NCBI RefSeq assembly: GCF_007096355.1
Contig: NZ_VKDF01000005.1
Span: 186,001 to 250,000, forward strand
Length of the DNA stretch: 64,000 nt
Reading direction: 5' to 3'
Origin: Paracoccus sp. M683
GTDB taxonomy: Bacteria > Pseudomonadota > Alphaproteobacteria > Rhodobacterales > Rhodobacteraceae
Below are positions 54,568 to 62,201 of this stretch, in pieces. The notes under the pieces are model-generated. The model saw nothing but the letters and a program-made list of their open reading frames with translations. It searched no databases and was not told the DNA's origin. The position numbers and the translations under genes were made by a program. Position 1 is the first letter of the stretch. Every line of letters starts with the position of its first letter.

Positions 54568-54645
54568 CGGGCCGTGGCGCAGCCTGGTTAGCGCGTCCGT
54601 CTGGGGGGCGGAAGGCCGAGAGTTCGAATCTCTCCGGCCCGACCA
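54568..54645 (+). tRNA. tRNA-Pro (GGG)
   Basis: The 78 bases fold as a complete tRNA. The acceptor stem CGGGCCG pairs with CGGCCCG. The D arm is GCGC with a 10-base loop and GCGC. The anticodon stem TCCGT/GCGGA has the loop CTGGGGG, so the anticodon is GGG and reads CCC. The variable loop is AGGCC. The T arm GAGAG/CTCTC has the loop TTCGAAT. The discriminator is A and CCA is encoded. It reads proline codons CCC and CCU. Confidence 0.95.
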
Positions 54646-54652
54646 TTCCGAT

Positions 54653-54682
54653 AACGCCCATCCCTTTGCGGGGGTGGGCGTT
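54653..54682 (+). terminator. Terminator hairpin after tRNA-Pro
   Basis: AACGCCCATCCC pairs with GGGGTGGGCGTT (12 bp, one T-G) around the loop TTTGCG, 7 bases past the tRNA. It ends 19 bases before the dcd start. No long T-run follows. Confidence 0.7.
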
Positions 54683-54701
54683 CGCATTTGCGGAGACCAG
54701 C

Positions 54702-55772
54702 ATGAATGGTGTTTTGCCTGACAGCGAATTGCGGCGGTTGATCGAAACCGGCGCGATCTCGGCCAAACCGGCGATCATTCCCGAACAGATCCAGCCCGCC
54801 AGTCTTGACTTGCGGCTTGGCAGCACGGCCTATCGGTTGCGCGCCAGTTTTCTGGCCGGCAAGGGGCGCCGGGTCGAGGATCGGCTGCCTGATTTCCAGA
54901 TGCATCAGATGGATCTGACAAATGGCGCGGTGCTGGAACGCGGCTGCGTCTATCTGGTGCCGCTGATCGAACGGCTGCGCCTGCCCGCCGGGCTGACCGC
55001 CGTGGCCAATGCGAAATCCTCGACCGGGCGGTTGGATCTGCTGACCCGGCTGGTCACCGATGACGGGACCGAATTTGACCGGCTGCCTGATGGTTATGAC
55101 GGCCCGCTTTATGCCGAGATCTGCCCGCGATCATTCAGCGTGCTGGTGCGCCCCGGCATGCGGCTGAACCAGTTGCGTCTGCGGCAGGGGCAGGCGGTGC
55201 TGTCTGATGCGCAGCTAAGCGAATTAAACGCCGATCAGCCGCTGGTTACGGGCGGGCCGGCGCTGATTGATCAGGGCCTGGGTTTCTCGGTCGATCTGCG
55301 CCCCGAGGCGGGCGATCTGGTCGGTTATCGCGCCAAACCGCATAGTGGCGTTGTCGATCTGGATCGGATCGGTGCCTATGACGCGCGCGAGTTCTGGGAC
55401 GAGCTGCGCACCGATGAGGGCCGGCTGATTCTGGACCCCGGCGCCTTCTATATCCTTGTCAGCCGCGAGGCCGTGGCCATCCCGCCCGAATACGCCGCCG
55501 AAATGGCGCCCTATCTGGCTATGGTGGGCGAGTTTCGGGTGCATTACGCCGGCTTCTTTGACCCCGGTTTCGGTGTGGGTCAGGCGGGGGCTGGCGCGCG
55601 CGGCGTGCTGGAGGTGCGCTGCCATGAGGCGCCCTTCGTGCTGGAACATGGGCAGGTGGTCGGTCGGCTGGTCTATGAACGCATGGCGGCGCTGCCGGAC
55701 CGGCTGTATGGTGCGGGGATCGCCTCGAATTATCAGGGGCAGGGGCTGAAGCTGGCCAAGCAGTTCCGCTAG
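54702..55772 (+). CDS. dcd: dCTP deaminase (long form)
   Basis: Dcd deaminates dCTP to dUTP, the first step toward dTTP. The ATG at 54702 follows CGGAGA and gives 356 residues, about twice the length of E. coli Dcd, matching the long form found in alphaproteobacteria in which the fold is repeated. The N-terminal half has EQIQPASLDLRLGSTAYRLR, VANAKSSTGRLDLLTRLVTD and EICPRSFSVLVRPGMRLNQL. The second half has FSVDLRPEAGDLVGYRAKPH, then GFFDPGFGVG and GRLVYERMAALPDRLYG. It is convergent with the VOC gene, overlapping by 4 bases at the stops. Confidence 0.9.
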   Translation: MNGVLPDSELRRLIETGAISAKPAIIPEQIQPASLDLRLGSTAYRLRASFLAGKGRRVEDRLPDFQMHQMDLTNGAVLERGCVYLVPLIERLRLPAGLTAVANAKSSTGRLDLLTRLVTDDGTEFDRLPDGYDGPLYAEICPRSFSVLVRPGMRLNQLRLRQGQAVLSDAQLSELNADQPLVTGGPALIDQGLGFSVDLRPEAGDLVGYRAKPHSGVVDLDRIGAYDAREFWDELRTDEGRLILDPGAFYILVSREAVAIPPEYAAEMAPYLAMVGEFRVHYAGFFDPGFGVGQAGAGARGVLEVRCHEAPFVLEHGQVVGRLVYERMAALPDRLYGAGIASNYQGQGLKLAKQFR

Positions 55773-56212
55773 GGCCGCCAGATGGCGGGATCGGCCAGTT
55801 CGATCGAATTGCCGGCGGGATCGCGCAGATAGATGGATCGCGCGCCGTTGGGCCAGCGGAAATCGGCCTCGATTGCGATGCCGGCGGTTTGCAGATGCGT
55901 GCGCCAGTCGTCCAGCATGTCTGGTGCGACCGCCAGACAATAATGGCCCGGCCCCCGCGCGCCATGCGGCGGCACGGGCAGGCGCGCGTCAGCGGCTGGC
56001 GGGTGTTCGGTCGCCTCTGCGCGAAAGACCAGCAGAACCTGCGGGCGCGGGCTGTCCGAAACGCGAAAAAACGCATGTCTGCCGGGGCTTAATTGAAAGC
56101 AGGTCAGACCCATGATGCCCCGCCAAAAGCCGATTGCCGCGTCCAGATCGTCGACATAGAGCGCGGATTCCAAGGTGCCAAGCACGGGCGGGGCAGTGGA
56201 TCGGTCAGGCAT
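55769..56212 (-). CDS. VOC-family (glyoxalase/dioxygenase-like) protein
   Basis: The start is set at the ATG at 56212, giving 147 residues beginning MPDRSTAPPVLGTLESALYV; upstream codons look like shadow sequence. The VOC repeat pattern is visible as LESALYVDDLDAAIGFWRGI, then GPGHYCLAVAPDMLDDWRTH and a C-terminal RSIYLRDPAGNSIELADPAI, with the metal-binding Glu of the last motif. It is related to glyoxalase and fosfomycin-resistance proteins; the substrate is unknown. Methylmalonyl-CoA epimerase is also a VOC protein, but this one does not show that subfamily start. Confidence 0.85.
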   Translation of the reverse strand: MPDRSTAPPVLGTLESALYVDDLDAAIGFWRGIMGLTCFQLSPGRHAFFRVSDSPRPQVLLVFRAEATEHPPAADARLPVPPHGARGPGHYCLAVAPDMLDDWRTHLQTAGIAIEADFRWPNGARSIYLRDPAGNSIELADPAIWRP

Positions 56213-56350
56213 GGGTTCAGATTGCCATGGCGGCTGGCGTGCCGCAATCGGATTGCGCAGGATACCGTGCAGGGGGGCAGTCCGGGGTGCGGGCGTCATG
56301 CCGTTGTCACAGCGGCAGGCTATTCCTTGGGTGCCAATACATACTGGGGC

Positions 56351-56378
56351 TTGTCAGATTTCAGACGCGATATATAGT
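56351..56378 (+). promoter_or_regulatory. Candidate promoter of the HNH gene
   Basis: TTGTCA (56351-56356) and TATAGT (56373-56378) are 16 bases apart in a locally AT-rich stretch, about 60 bases upstream of the ATG at 56441. Each box matches five of six consensus positions. Confidence 0.5.
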
Positions 56379-56440
56379 TGTGTTATCGGATATCTGCTTT
56401 GCCCCGATCATGGCCTGAAGGGGCGGATGGGAACGTGGCA

Positions 56441-57034
56441 ATGCTTGATAATCACCGCGATTTCAGAACCCAGTTCGTGCGAGAGCCCTCGGGTCTGCGC
56501 AATCACCCCGCGCTGGTGCTGAACGCCGATTATCGCCCGCTATCCTATTACCCGCTGTCGCTGTGGCCCTGGCAAGAGGCGATAAAGGCGGTGTTTCTGG
56601 ATCGGGTCAGCATATTGGCCGAGTATGACGAGCTGGTCCGAAGTCAGCGTCAGGCGTTCCGCATACCCTCGGTTGTCGTTCTGAAAGACTATGTAAGACC
56701 CAGAAAGCGCGTGGCCTTCACGCGCTTTAATCTTTTTCTGCGGGACGAATTTTCCTGCCAGTATTGCGGGTCCAAGGGTGATCTGACCTTTGACCATGTG
56801 GTGCCGCGATCGCGCGGCGGGATCACCAGTTGGGAAAACGTGGTCGCCGCCTGTTCGCCCTGCAATCTGAAAAAGGCCAACAAGTCGCTGCGCCATTCTG
56901 GCATGAGCCTGCGCCGCACACCGCGCTGCCCGACAAGCGAGGAAATGCACGCCGTCGGCCGGCGCTTTCCGCCGAACCACCTGCATCAAAGCTGGATGGA
57001 TTTCCTGTATTGGGATGCTGAACTGGAAAGCTGA
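56441..57034 (+). CDS. HNH endonuclease-family protein
   Basis: The ATG at 56441 gives 197 residues beginning MLDNHRDFRTQFVREPSGLR; a longer frame upstream lacks a good ribosome site. The C-terminal part has an HNH fold: CQYCGSKGDLTFDHVVPRSR with the zinc CxxC pair and catalytic His, then SWENVVAACSPCNLKKANKS. The N-terminal NADYRPLSYYPLSLWPWQEA is typical of the widespread HNH proteins that occur in nearly all alphaproteobacterial chromosomes, so a housekeeping DNA or RNA role is likelier than a restriction system. No methyltransferase partner is nearby. Confidence 0.9.
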   Translation: MLDNHRDFRTQFVREPSGLRNHPALVLNADYRPLSYYPLSLWPWQEAIKAVFLDRVSILAEYDELVRSQRQAFRIPSVVVLKDYVRPRKRVAFTRFNLFLRDEFSCQYCGSKGDLTFDHVVPRSRGGITSWENVVAACSPCNLKKANKSLRHSGMSLRRTPRCPTSEEMHAVGRRFPPNHLHQSWMDFLYWDAELES

Positions 57035-57056
57035 GCCGGGCGTATCGGTCGCGCGC

Positions 57057-57515
57057 CTAGACCAGCCATTTATGCATGCGAAAGCGTTGCAACCTCTGGC
57101 CGTCGCGTTCGATATGTTCGGCCCTGTCGGTGACAAAGCCAAAGGCCTTGAACGGCCCTTCGGCCATCAGGCTGGCATTGGTCCAAAGCTGGTCGATGCC
57201 GGCATCACGCGCGGCATCCTCGATCTGATCCAGCAATTGCCGGAACAACCCCTGGCTGCGATATGCGGGCAGCAGGAAGGCAAGGTCGATATTGCCGTCA
57301 TCGCCAAGGGTCATGAAGCCGACGGGCAGGCCGTCCACCTCGGCAAGGGCGACGCGCTGACGGGCCAGTCGACCGGCCCAGACCCGGCCCGAATTGGGTG
57401 CGGGCAGCCAGGCCAGGCGCTCGGCCGCGCTATAGGGGCTGTCGCCCTGATGGATCGCGTCGAACATGACACGTCCCAGCGCGTCGCTGTCGGCAGGCTC
57501 GGCCCAGCGGATCAT
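57057..57515 (-). CDS. GNAT-family N-acetyltransferase
   Basis: This 152-residue protein begins MIRWAEPADSDALGRVMFDA, a usual GNAT start. It has the acetyl-CoA-binding region NIDLAFLLPAYRSQGLFRQL (motif A, with a Q/RxxGxx-like loop) and a C-terminal AEGPFKAFGFVTDRAEHIER. The substrate is unknown. The start overlaps the end of the DUF1638 gene (ATGA), so it lies in a minus-strand operon: small membrane protein, DUF1638 protein, GNAT. Confidence 0.87.
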   Translation of the reverse strand: MIRWAEPADSDALGRVMFDAIHQGDSPYSAAERLAWLPAPNSGRVWAGRLARQRVALAEVDGLPVGFMTLGDDGNIDLAFLLPAYRSQGLFRQLLDQIEDAARDAGIDQLWTNASLMAEGPFKAFGFVTDRAEHIERDGQRLQRFRMHKWLV

Positions 57516-58192
57516 GCGATGTCGCGCCCCCCTGCGGGGGCCAGCGGGGCCGTGCCGCGACCAGCGCCCGCCTGCGCCAGAATCGCCGGCAGATCGCCAT
57601 AGCCCGTCTTGCGCCGCTGATAACGCAGGCCCAGCCGCGCCGCCGCCTGTTCGGCGCTGGCATTCAACGCCGGGTCGTCGGTCTGGGCCAGATAGATCAG
57701 CTGTTCGTAATGGGCGAAATAGATGTCACGCAATTCGGGATGGCGATCCAGGCCCATGGCACGCCAGACGAAGGCATCGAACTGCCGGACCAGAAAATCC
57801 GTCAGATAGAAGGCGGTAAATTCCACATCGGCACGGGCGGCATGGGCCTCGATCCCGTCGAAAAAGGCATAGCAATGCGGGCCTGGGATCATCTCGATTC
57901 CCAGATCGGCGCAGCGCGTGGCAAGCAACCCGCCGGTGCCGCAATCGGCATAGACCACGACGATGCGGTCATACCCGGCACCATGTTTGACGACAGCGGC
58001 CTCGACGGCGTCGGGGATCTTTTCGGGGCGCAGGTGCAACTCGGCTGGCAGGCAATGCAGATCCATGTGGGCCCAGCCATTCGCGTCGCGAATGGCGATC
58101 AACTCGCGCGCCAAGGCACCGCATGCCAGCAACAGCGTGCGTGGCGGGGCGGCAGGGGTGGCAGCGACAGGTGGGGTGGGATCAGCCTTCAT
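57512..58192 (-). CDS. DUF1638-domain protein
   Basis: This 226-residue protein begins MKADPTPPVAATPAAPPRTL and has the DUF1638 pattern: LLACGALARELIAIRDANGW, DLHCLPAELHLRPEKIPDAV, VVYADCGTGGLLATRCADLG and PGPHCYAFFDGIEA. Several conserved cysteines (LLACGA, HCLP, YADCGTGG, GPHCY) are consistent with a metal site. In other organisms DUF1638 genes occur near corrinoid methyltransferase genes; no such gene is in this window. A predicted small membrane protein precedes it with an 11-base overlap. Confidence 0.88.
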   Translation of the reverse strand: MKADPTPPVAATPAAPPRTLLLACGALARELIAIRDANGWAHMDLHCLPAELHLRPEKIPDAVEAAVVKHGAGYDRIVVVYADCGTGGLLATRCADLGIEMIPGPHCYAFFDGIEAHAARADVEFTAFYLTDFLVRQFDAFVWRAMGLDRHPELRDIYFAHYEQLIYLAQTDDPALNASAEQAAARLGLRYQRRKTGYGDLPAILAQAGAGRGTAPLAPAGGRDIA

Positions 58193-58346
58193 TGTCTCGC
58201 ATCGACAGGTGCAGCACCGCCGCCCCCGTCAGCGCGATCAGGGCCAAGGCGGCCAAAGGAACGCCCGCCGACAACGTCGCCCAGATCGTCAATGCGGCCG
58301 CCAGAATGACGGCGGCGATCATCAGCAGGAAATGCGGCAGCGGCAT
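58182..58346 (-). CDS. Small membrane protein upstream of the DUF1638 gene, 54 aa
   Basis: The ATG at 58346 has a ribosome site (GAGGA) just before it; an earlier ATG at 58361 would add 5 residues. It encodes MPLPHFLLMIAAVILAAALT and a second hydrophobic stretch GVPLAALALIALTGAAVLHL, with a short end MRDNEG. Two membrane helices are expected. Its stop lies 8 bases inside the next gene, so they should be translated in tandem. No known family is recognised. Confidence 0.65.
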   Translation of the reverse strand: MPLPHFLLMIAAVILAAALTIWATLSAGVPLAALALIALTGAAVLHLSMRDNEG

Positions 58347-58613
58347 GATGTCCTCTTTCATCTTGCCCCCCCAATATGGGGCCGCGATCCTGGGATGAAA
58401 AGGGCCAGTTTGCCGCAGTTTTAGGAAAGCGGCCTGCTGAACGCCGCCCGGCGGGATTTTGCCATTATGTCTGCGTCCCCATGACCCAGCAGCGCGCTGT
58501 GCAGGGCATGTTCGGCGCTGTATCGGCGAAAAATCGCCGTCACTGCGAAAAACACTGGATCAGATCGCCAAAAGGTTGCGTTCTGTTAGATGCGCCTTTG
58601 TGGGGGAGGCCAT

Positions 58614-59417
58614 ATGACGAATCGACGCGAGCTGCTGCGTCTGTTGGCTGGTTCGGCACCTGCGGCTGCCGGCATCGGCCTTTGGCCGTCGACACTGCTG
58701 GCCCAGGCCAGGCAGGCGGGGCTGATTGCGGCAAATGTTTGCCGCCTGGCACCCGAAACAACCGAGGGGCCGTTTTATCTGGATCCGCATCTGATGCGCA
58801 GCGACATCCGCGAGGATCGCGGCGGGGTGCCGATGACCATGCGGATACAGATCGTGACCGCCGATTGCCGTGCGATCAAGAGGGCAAGGGTCGATCTGTG
58901 GCATTGCGATGCGCAGGGCAACTATAGCGGCTTTGCCAATCAGGGCAGCGATGCGCGGCTTGGCACGCGGGGTCAGACCTTTCTGCGCGGCACGCAGATC
59001 AGTGGCGATGACGGACAGGTCGCCTTTCGGACGATCTTTCCCGGCTGGTATCGGGGCCGCACCACCCACATGCATCTGAAGGTCATTCTGGGCCGGGACG
59101 AGGTTCTGACCGGACAGATCTTCTTTCCCGACTCGCTTAGCCAATATGTGTTCGAGAATGCGGCGGCCTATGACCGCTCGGCCGTGCAGGACACGACCAA
59201 TGCCGACGACTGGATCGCGGTCGAGGCGGGCGAGGGGGCCTATGCCGGCGTGACCGAGCGCAGCGACGGCTATGATGCGGCGCTGGTCGTGGCGGTGGAT
59301 CACGGCGGGCTGCGTGGTGCCACAGCCCCAAGCCGCCGGGGGACAGTGCATTCCGGTGCTGCGTCGGCGTTGGCCGCCAGTCCCGAACCGCGCGAATTGG
59401 CGGCGCTGCGGGCATGA
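58614..59417 (+). CDS. Intradiol ring-cleavage dioxygenase-like protein, Tat-exported (copy 1)
   Basis: The ATG at 58614 follows the strong ribosome site GGGGGAGG and gives 267 residues. The N-terminus MTNRRELLRLLAGSAPAAAG is a twin-arginine signal (NRRELLR). The catalytic domain shows TTEGPFYLDP, then iron ligands Tyr104 in GNYSGF, Tyr146 in FPGWYRGRTTHMHLKV and His152/His154 in the same segment. Known members cleave catechols or hydroxyquinol between the hydroxyls, but cytosolic; exported relatives of unknown substrate occur widely. A paralogue follows 107 bases downstream. Confidence 0.88.
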   Translation: MTNRRELLRLLAGSAPAAAGIGLWPSTLLAQARQAGLIAANVCRLAPETTEGPFYLDPHLMRSDIREDRGGVPMTMRIQIVTADCRAIKRARVDLWHCDAQGNYSGFANQGSDARLGTRGQTFLRGTQISGDDGQVAFRTIFPGWYRGRTTHMHLKVILGRDEVLTGQIFFPDSLSQYVFENAAAYDRSAVQDTTNADDWIAVEAGEGAYAGVTERSDGYDAALVVAVDHGGLRGATAPSRRGTVHSGAASALAASPEPRELAALRA

Positions 59418-59524
59418 CCGGCTGAAAGCTGCAATCGCGGGGGGCTTGGCCTCGGTTTACCTTTGGTTTGGGTGGCCGCTGTTAGCGCTGCCGGACTGTA
59501 AAGGTATCAGAAGGAAAGCTGACA

Positions 59525-60367
59525 ATGACGAACCGCCGCGATTTGTTGAAGGTTCTGGCCGCTGCTGCGCCCGCAACCCTGGGAATCGGTCTGTGGCCGG
59601 GCATGCTGAGGGCGCAGGCGGCGGCTGCCGGTCTGATCTCGCCCAATGTGTGCAGCCTTATGCCCGAAGTGACCGAGGGCCCCTATTACATCGACCCCGA
59701 ACTTGTCCGCGCCGATATCCGCGAGGATCGCGTGGGGGTGGCGATGACCATGCGGTTGCAGATCGTCGATGCCGGCTGCGCCCCGATCGAGGGCGCGCGC
59801 GTCGATATCTGGCATTGTGACGCGCAGGGGAATTACAGCGGTTTCGCCGGTCAGGGCAGCGACGCGGTCAGCGATACGGCGGGTCAGACCTTCCTGCGCG
59901 GCACCCAGATGGCAGATGCTCAGGGGTTGGTGGCGTTCCAGACCATCTATCCCGGCTGGTATAGCGGGCGCACCACGCATCTGCATTTCAAGGTCTTTCT
60001 GGATCAGACCAACCTGCTGACGGGCCAGATTTTCCTGCCCGATGCGCTTAGCCAATACATCTATGACAACGCGCCCGATTACGGTGGCCGCAGCTCGACC
60101 CGCGACACGTTCAACCAGGGCGATGGCATTGCCGCGCAGGCCGGGGCGGGTGCCTATGCCCATATCGCCGAGCAGCCCGACGGCTATGATGCGGCGCTGG
60201 TCGTGGGCGTTGCGCGTGACGCGGTGTCACAGGCCGGGCAGCGCCCCGGCGGCGGGCCTCCTCCGGGGGGTGGGCCGGGCAATGATGGCGGGCGGCCGCC
60301 ATCGCCACAGGGGCCGGCGGATGGCACGGTCGATCCGGCCAGTCTGATTCCGGGGCAGGGTGCCTGA
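59525..60367 (+). CDS. Intradiol ring-cleavage dioxygenase-like protein, Tat-exported (copy 2)
   Basis: This 280-residue paralogue of the preceding gene begins MTNRRDLLKVLAAAAPATLG with a twin-arginine motif (NRRDLLK) and a ribosome site AAGGAAAG. It has the same fold signatures: VTEGPYYIDPE, GNYSGFAGQG with Tyr103, and YPGWYSGRTTHLHFKV with Tyr145 and His151/His153. Unlike copy 1 it has a C-terminal Pro/Gly-rich tail (PGGGPPPGGGPGNDGGRPPS). The substrate is unknown. It ends before a strong hairpin that also serves the convergent SYLF gene. Confidence 0.88.
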   Translation: MTNRRDLLKVLAAAAPATLGIGLWPGMLRAQAAAAGLISPNVCSLMPEVTEGPYYIDPELVRADIREDRVGVAMTMRLQIVDAGCAPIEGARVDIWHCDAQGNYSGFAGQGSDAVSDTAGQTFLRGTQMADAQGLVAFQTIYPGWYSGRTTHLHFKVFLDQTNLLTGQIFLPDALSQYIYDNAPDYGGRSSTRDTFNQGDGIAAQAGAGAYAHIAEQPDGYDAALVVGVARDAVSQAGQRPGGGPPPGGGPGNDGGRPPSPQGPADGTVDPASLIPGQGA

Positions 60368-60369
60368 AG

Positions 60370-60409
60370 AAAAAAGGCCCGGCCGCCGGGTGATCCTGGC
60401 GGTCGGGCC
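60370..60409 (-). terminator. Intrinsic terminator of the SYLF gene, probably bidirectional
   Basis: GGCCCGGCCGCC and GGCGGTCGGGCC form a 12-bp stem (one wobble) around a 10-base loop. On the minus strand it runs into TTTTTTCTTCAGG, so it is a full terminator for the SYLF gene. On the plus strand it follows the dioxygenase stop by 8 bases without a T-run. Confidence 0.85.
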
Positions 60410-60436
60410 GTTCGTAAATGCGGGTCTGTCGGGCGA

Positions 60437-61075
60437 TCAGTATCCGGTCGGCTGCGCCGCGCCACCGCGCGACAAGCCCATCGCGCCGATATTTCCGACA
60501 TTCAACGCCGAGGGGATGATGCGGCTGTATTTCGTGCCCTCGATGGTGGCGCCGGCCATCAGCCCGCTTTGTCCAAAGATCAGCGCCACGACCGGATGCT
60601 GCGCCGTCACCGTATCGGCCCCGACCGCCAGCCCGCCCGTCGGGATCGCGTAATAGGCATCCGCGCCCGCGACCCAGCCCGGCGAGGTGCGGAAAGCCGC
60701 CAGCGCCTGCGGGCTTTGGAACACAAGGACATGGGCATATTGCTGCGCGCCGGCCTGAAAACCGACGCTGGCCTGAGTTGCCGAATAGTAATCGACCGTC
60801 GCGCCCTGAATGCGCAGCGCACCCTGCCCGTAAGCGCCGCCCACGCCAAGCGCGGCCTCGGTCATCAGCGGCATATACAGGATGCCCGCCGCACTTTGGG
60901 CCATGGCGGCGGTCGAGGGATAGTTCTGGACCATATAGTTATGGGTCGCGTCGACCCGCGCATCCAGCCGTCCGGCGGCGTTCTGGCCGATCGCGTTGTT
61001 GCAGCCGGCCAAGGCCATCGTCGCCCCTGCGCCAAGCAGCAGGCCGCGACGGGTCATCATGTTGAAATCGCTCAT
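60437..61075 (-). CDS. SYLF-domain (YSC84-related) lipoprotein
   Basis: The start is the ATG at 61075, giving 212 residues beginning MSDFNMMTRRGLLLGAGATM. The twin arginines and lipobox MALAGC (Cys25) suggest a Tat-exported lipoprotein. The SYLF domain (about 60-212) shows AAGILYMPLMTEAALGVGGA, then GATVDYYSATQASVGFQAGA and AGADAYYAIPTGGLAVGADT. SYLF proteins bind membranes and phosphoinositides in eukaryotes; bacterial ones are envelope proteins of unknown function. It is preceded by a 70-base gap from hemB on the same strand and ends at an intrinsic terminator. Confidence 0.88.
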   Translation of the reverse strand: MSDFNMMTRRGLLLGAGATMALAGCNNAIGQNAAGRLDARVDATHNYMVQNYPSTAAMAQSAAGILYMPLMTEAALGVGGAYGQGALRIQGATVDYYSATQASVGFQAGAQQYAHVLVFQSPQALAAFRTSPGWVAGADAYYAIPTGGLAVGADTVTAQHPVVALIFGQSGLMAGATIEGTKYSRIIPSALNVGNIGAMGLSRGGAAQPTGY

Positions 61076-61145
61076 TGTCGCCTCGATCTGTGGTTCGCCG
61101 GGCGCTTTCGGCCCGTTGATCACGACCATATGACAAATCGCGGCT

Positions 61146-62141
61146 TCAGGCCAGCATTTCAGCCATTTGCGGCGCGAAATAGCTGAGAACCCCGTCACAA
61201 CCCGCCCGACGGAAGGCCAGCAGGCTTTCGGCCATTGCATCGCGCGAAAGCCAGCCATTGCGGATGGCGCCCTCGATCATCGCGTATTCGCCGCTGACCT
61301 GATAGGCAAAGGTCGGCACGCCGAACTGGTCCTTCACCTCGCGGCAGATATCCAGATAGGGCATTCCCGGCTTGACCATGACCATATCCGCGCCCTCGGC
61401 CAGATCGCGGGCCACGCAGCGGATCGCCTCTTCCCGGTTCGCGGGATTGACCTGATAGGTCTTCTTGTCGCCCACCAGCCGCCCCGAGGCCCCCACCGCA
61501 TCGCGGAACGGCCCGTAGAAGGCGCTGGCGAATTTCGCCGCATAGGACAGGATCGCCACATGTTGATGGCCTGCCGCCTCCATCGCAGTTCGCAGCGCCC
61601 CGATACGGCCGTCCATCATGTCGCTTGGACCAAGGATGTCGGCACCGGCCTCGGCCTGGGCCAGCCCCATTTTTACCAGTGCCTCGACCGTCTCGTCGTT
61701 CAGGATCTGGCCGTCGACCACAAAGCCGTCATGGCCGTTGATGTTGTAAGGATCCAGCGCAATATCGGTCATCACCGCCAGATCGGGCACGGTTTCCTTG
61801 ATGGCGCGGATGGCCCGGTTGCTGATGTTTTCGGGGTCCCAGGCACGGGCGCAGCTTTCGTCCTTCAGATCGGGGTCGGAATGGGGAAAGACGCAGATCG
61901 CCGGGATGCCAAGGCTCGCCGCCCGTTCCGCCGCACGTCGCGCCCCGTCCAGCGTCAGCCTGTCGACGCCGGGCATCGAGGGGATCTCGCCCTCGGCGCC
62001 AGCCACCTCGGTCACGAAAATCGGCCAGATCAGGTTGGCGGCCGTGAAATCGACCTCGCTCACCATCGCGCGCAGGGCAGGGGTGCGGCGCATCCGGCGC
62101 AGCCGGGTGGCGGGGAAGGGGGCGATGATCGGCATTGCCAT
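61146..62141 (-). CDS. hemB: Porphobilinogen synthase
   Basis: HemB condenses two 5-aminolevulinate molecules to porphobilinogen, for heme, bacteriochlorophyll and cobalamin, the last being the cofactor of methylmalonyl-CoA mutase in this window. The 331 residues begin MAMPIIAPFPATRLRRMRRT. The Schiff-base lysines are Lys203 in SYAAKFASAFYGPF and Lys257 in VMVKPGMPYLD. The metal region reads TDIALDPYNINGHDGFV (about 125-141), where zinc enzymes have cysteines, so this is the zinc-independent type described from Rhodobacter. The SYLF gene follows 70 bases downstream on the same strand. Confidence 0.95.
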   Translation of the reverse strand: MAMPIIAPFPATRLRRMRRTPALRAMVSEVDFTAANLIWPIFVTEVAGAEGEIPSMPGVDRLTLDGARRAAERAASLGIPAICVFPHSDPDLKDESCARAWDPENISNRAIRAIKETVPDLAVMTDIALDPYNINGHDGFVVDGQILNDETVEALVKMGLAQAEAGADILGPSDMMDGRIGALRTAMEAAGHQHVAILSYAAKFASAFYGPFRDAVGASGRLVGDKKTYQVNPANREEAIRCVARDLAEGADMVMVKPGMPYLDICREVKDQFGVPTFAYQVSGEYAMIEGAIRNGWLSRDAMAESLLAFRRAGCDGVLSYFAPQMAEMLA

Positions 62142-62201
62142 ATGCGGGGCCTTTCCTTGGGGTTACGCACGTTCTAAGGTCCCGCGCAGCCCAGAACAAG
62201 G

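Noticed and set aside
55769..56212. VOC protein as methylmalonyl-CoA epimerase to complete the pathway
   Set aside because: It has the VOC fold but not the typical epimerase start or substrate-pocket pattern, and it is far from the pcc locus.
57525..57555. GC-rich hairpin (CCCCC-TGC-GGGGG) near the end of the DUF1638 gene
   Set aside because: It lies inside coding sequence just before the coupled GNAT start and has no T-run, so it is unlikely to be a terminator.
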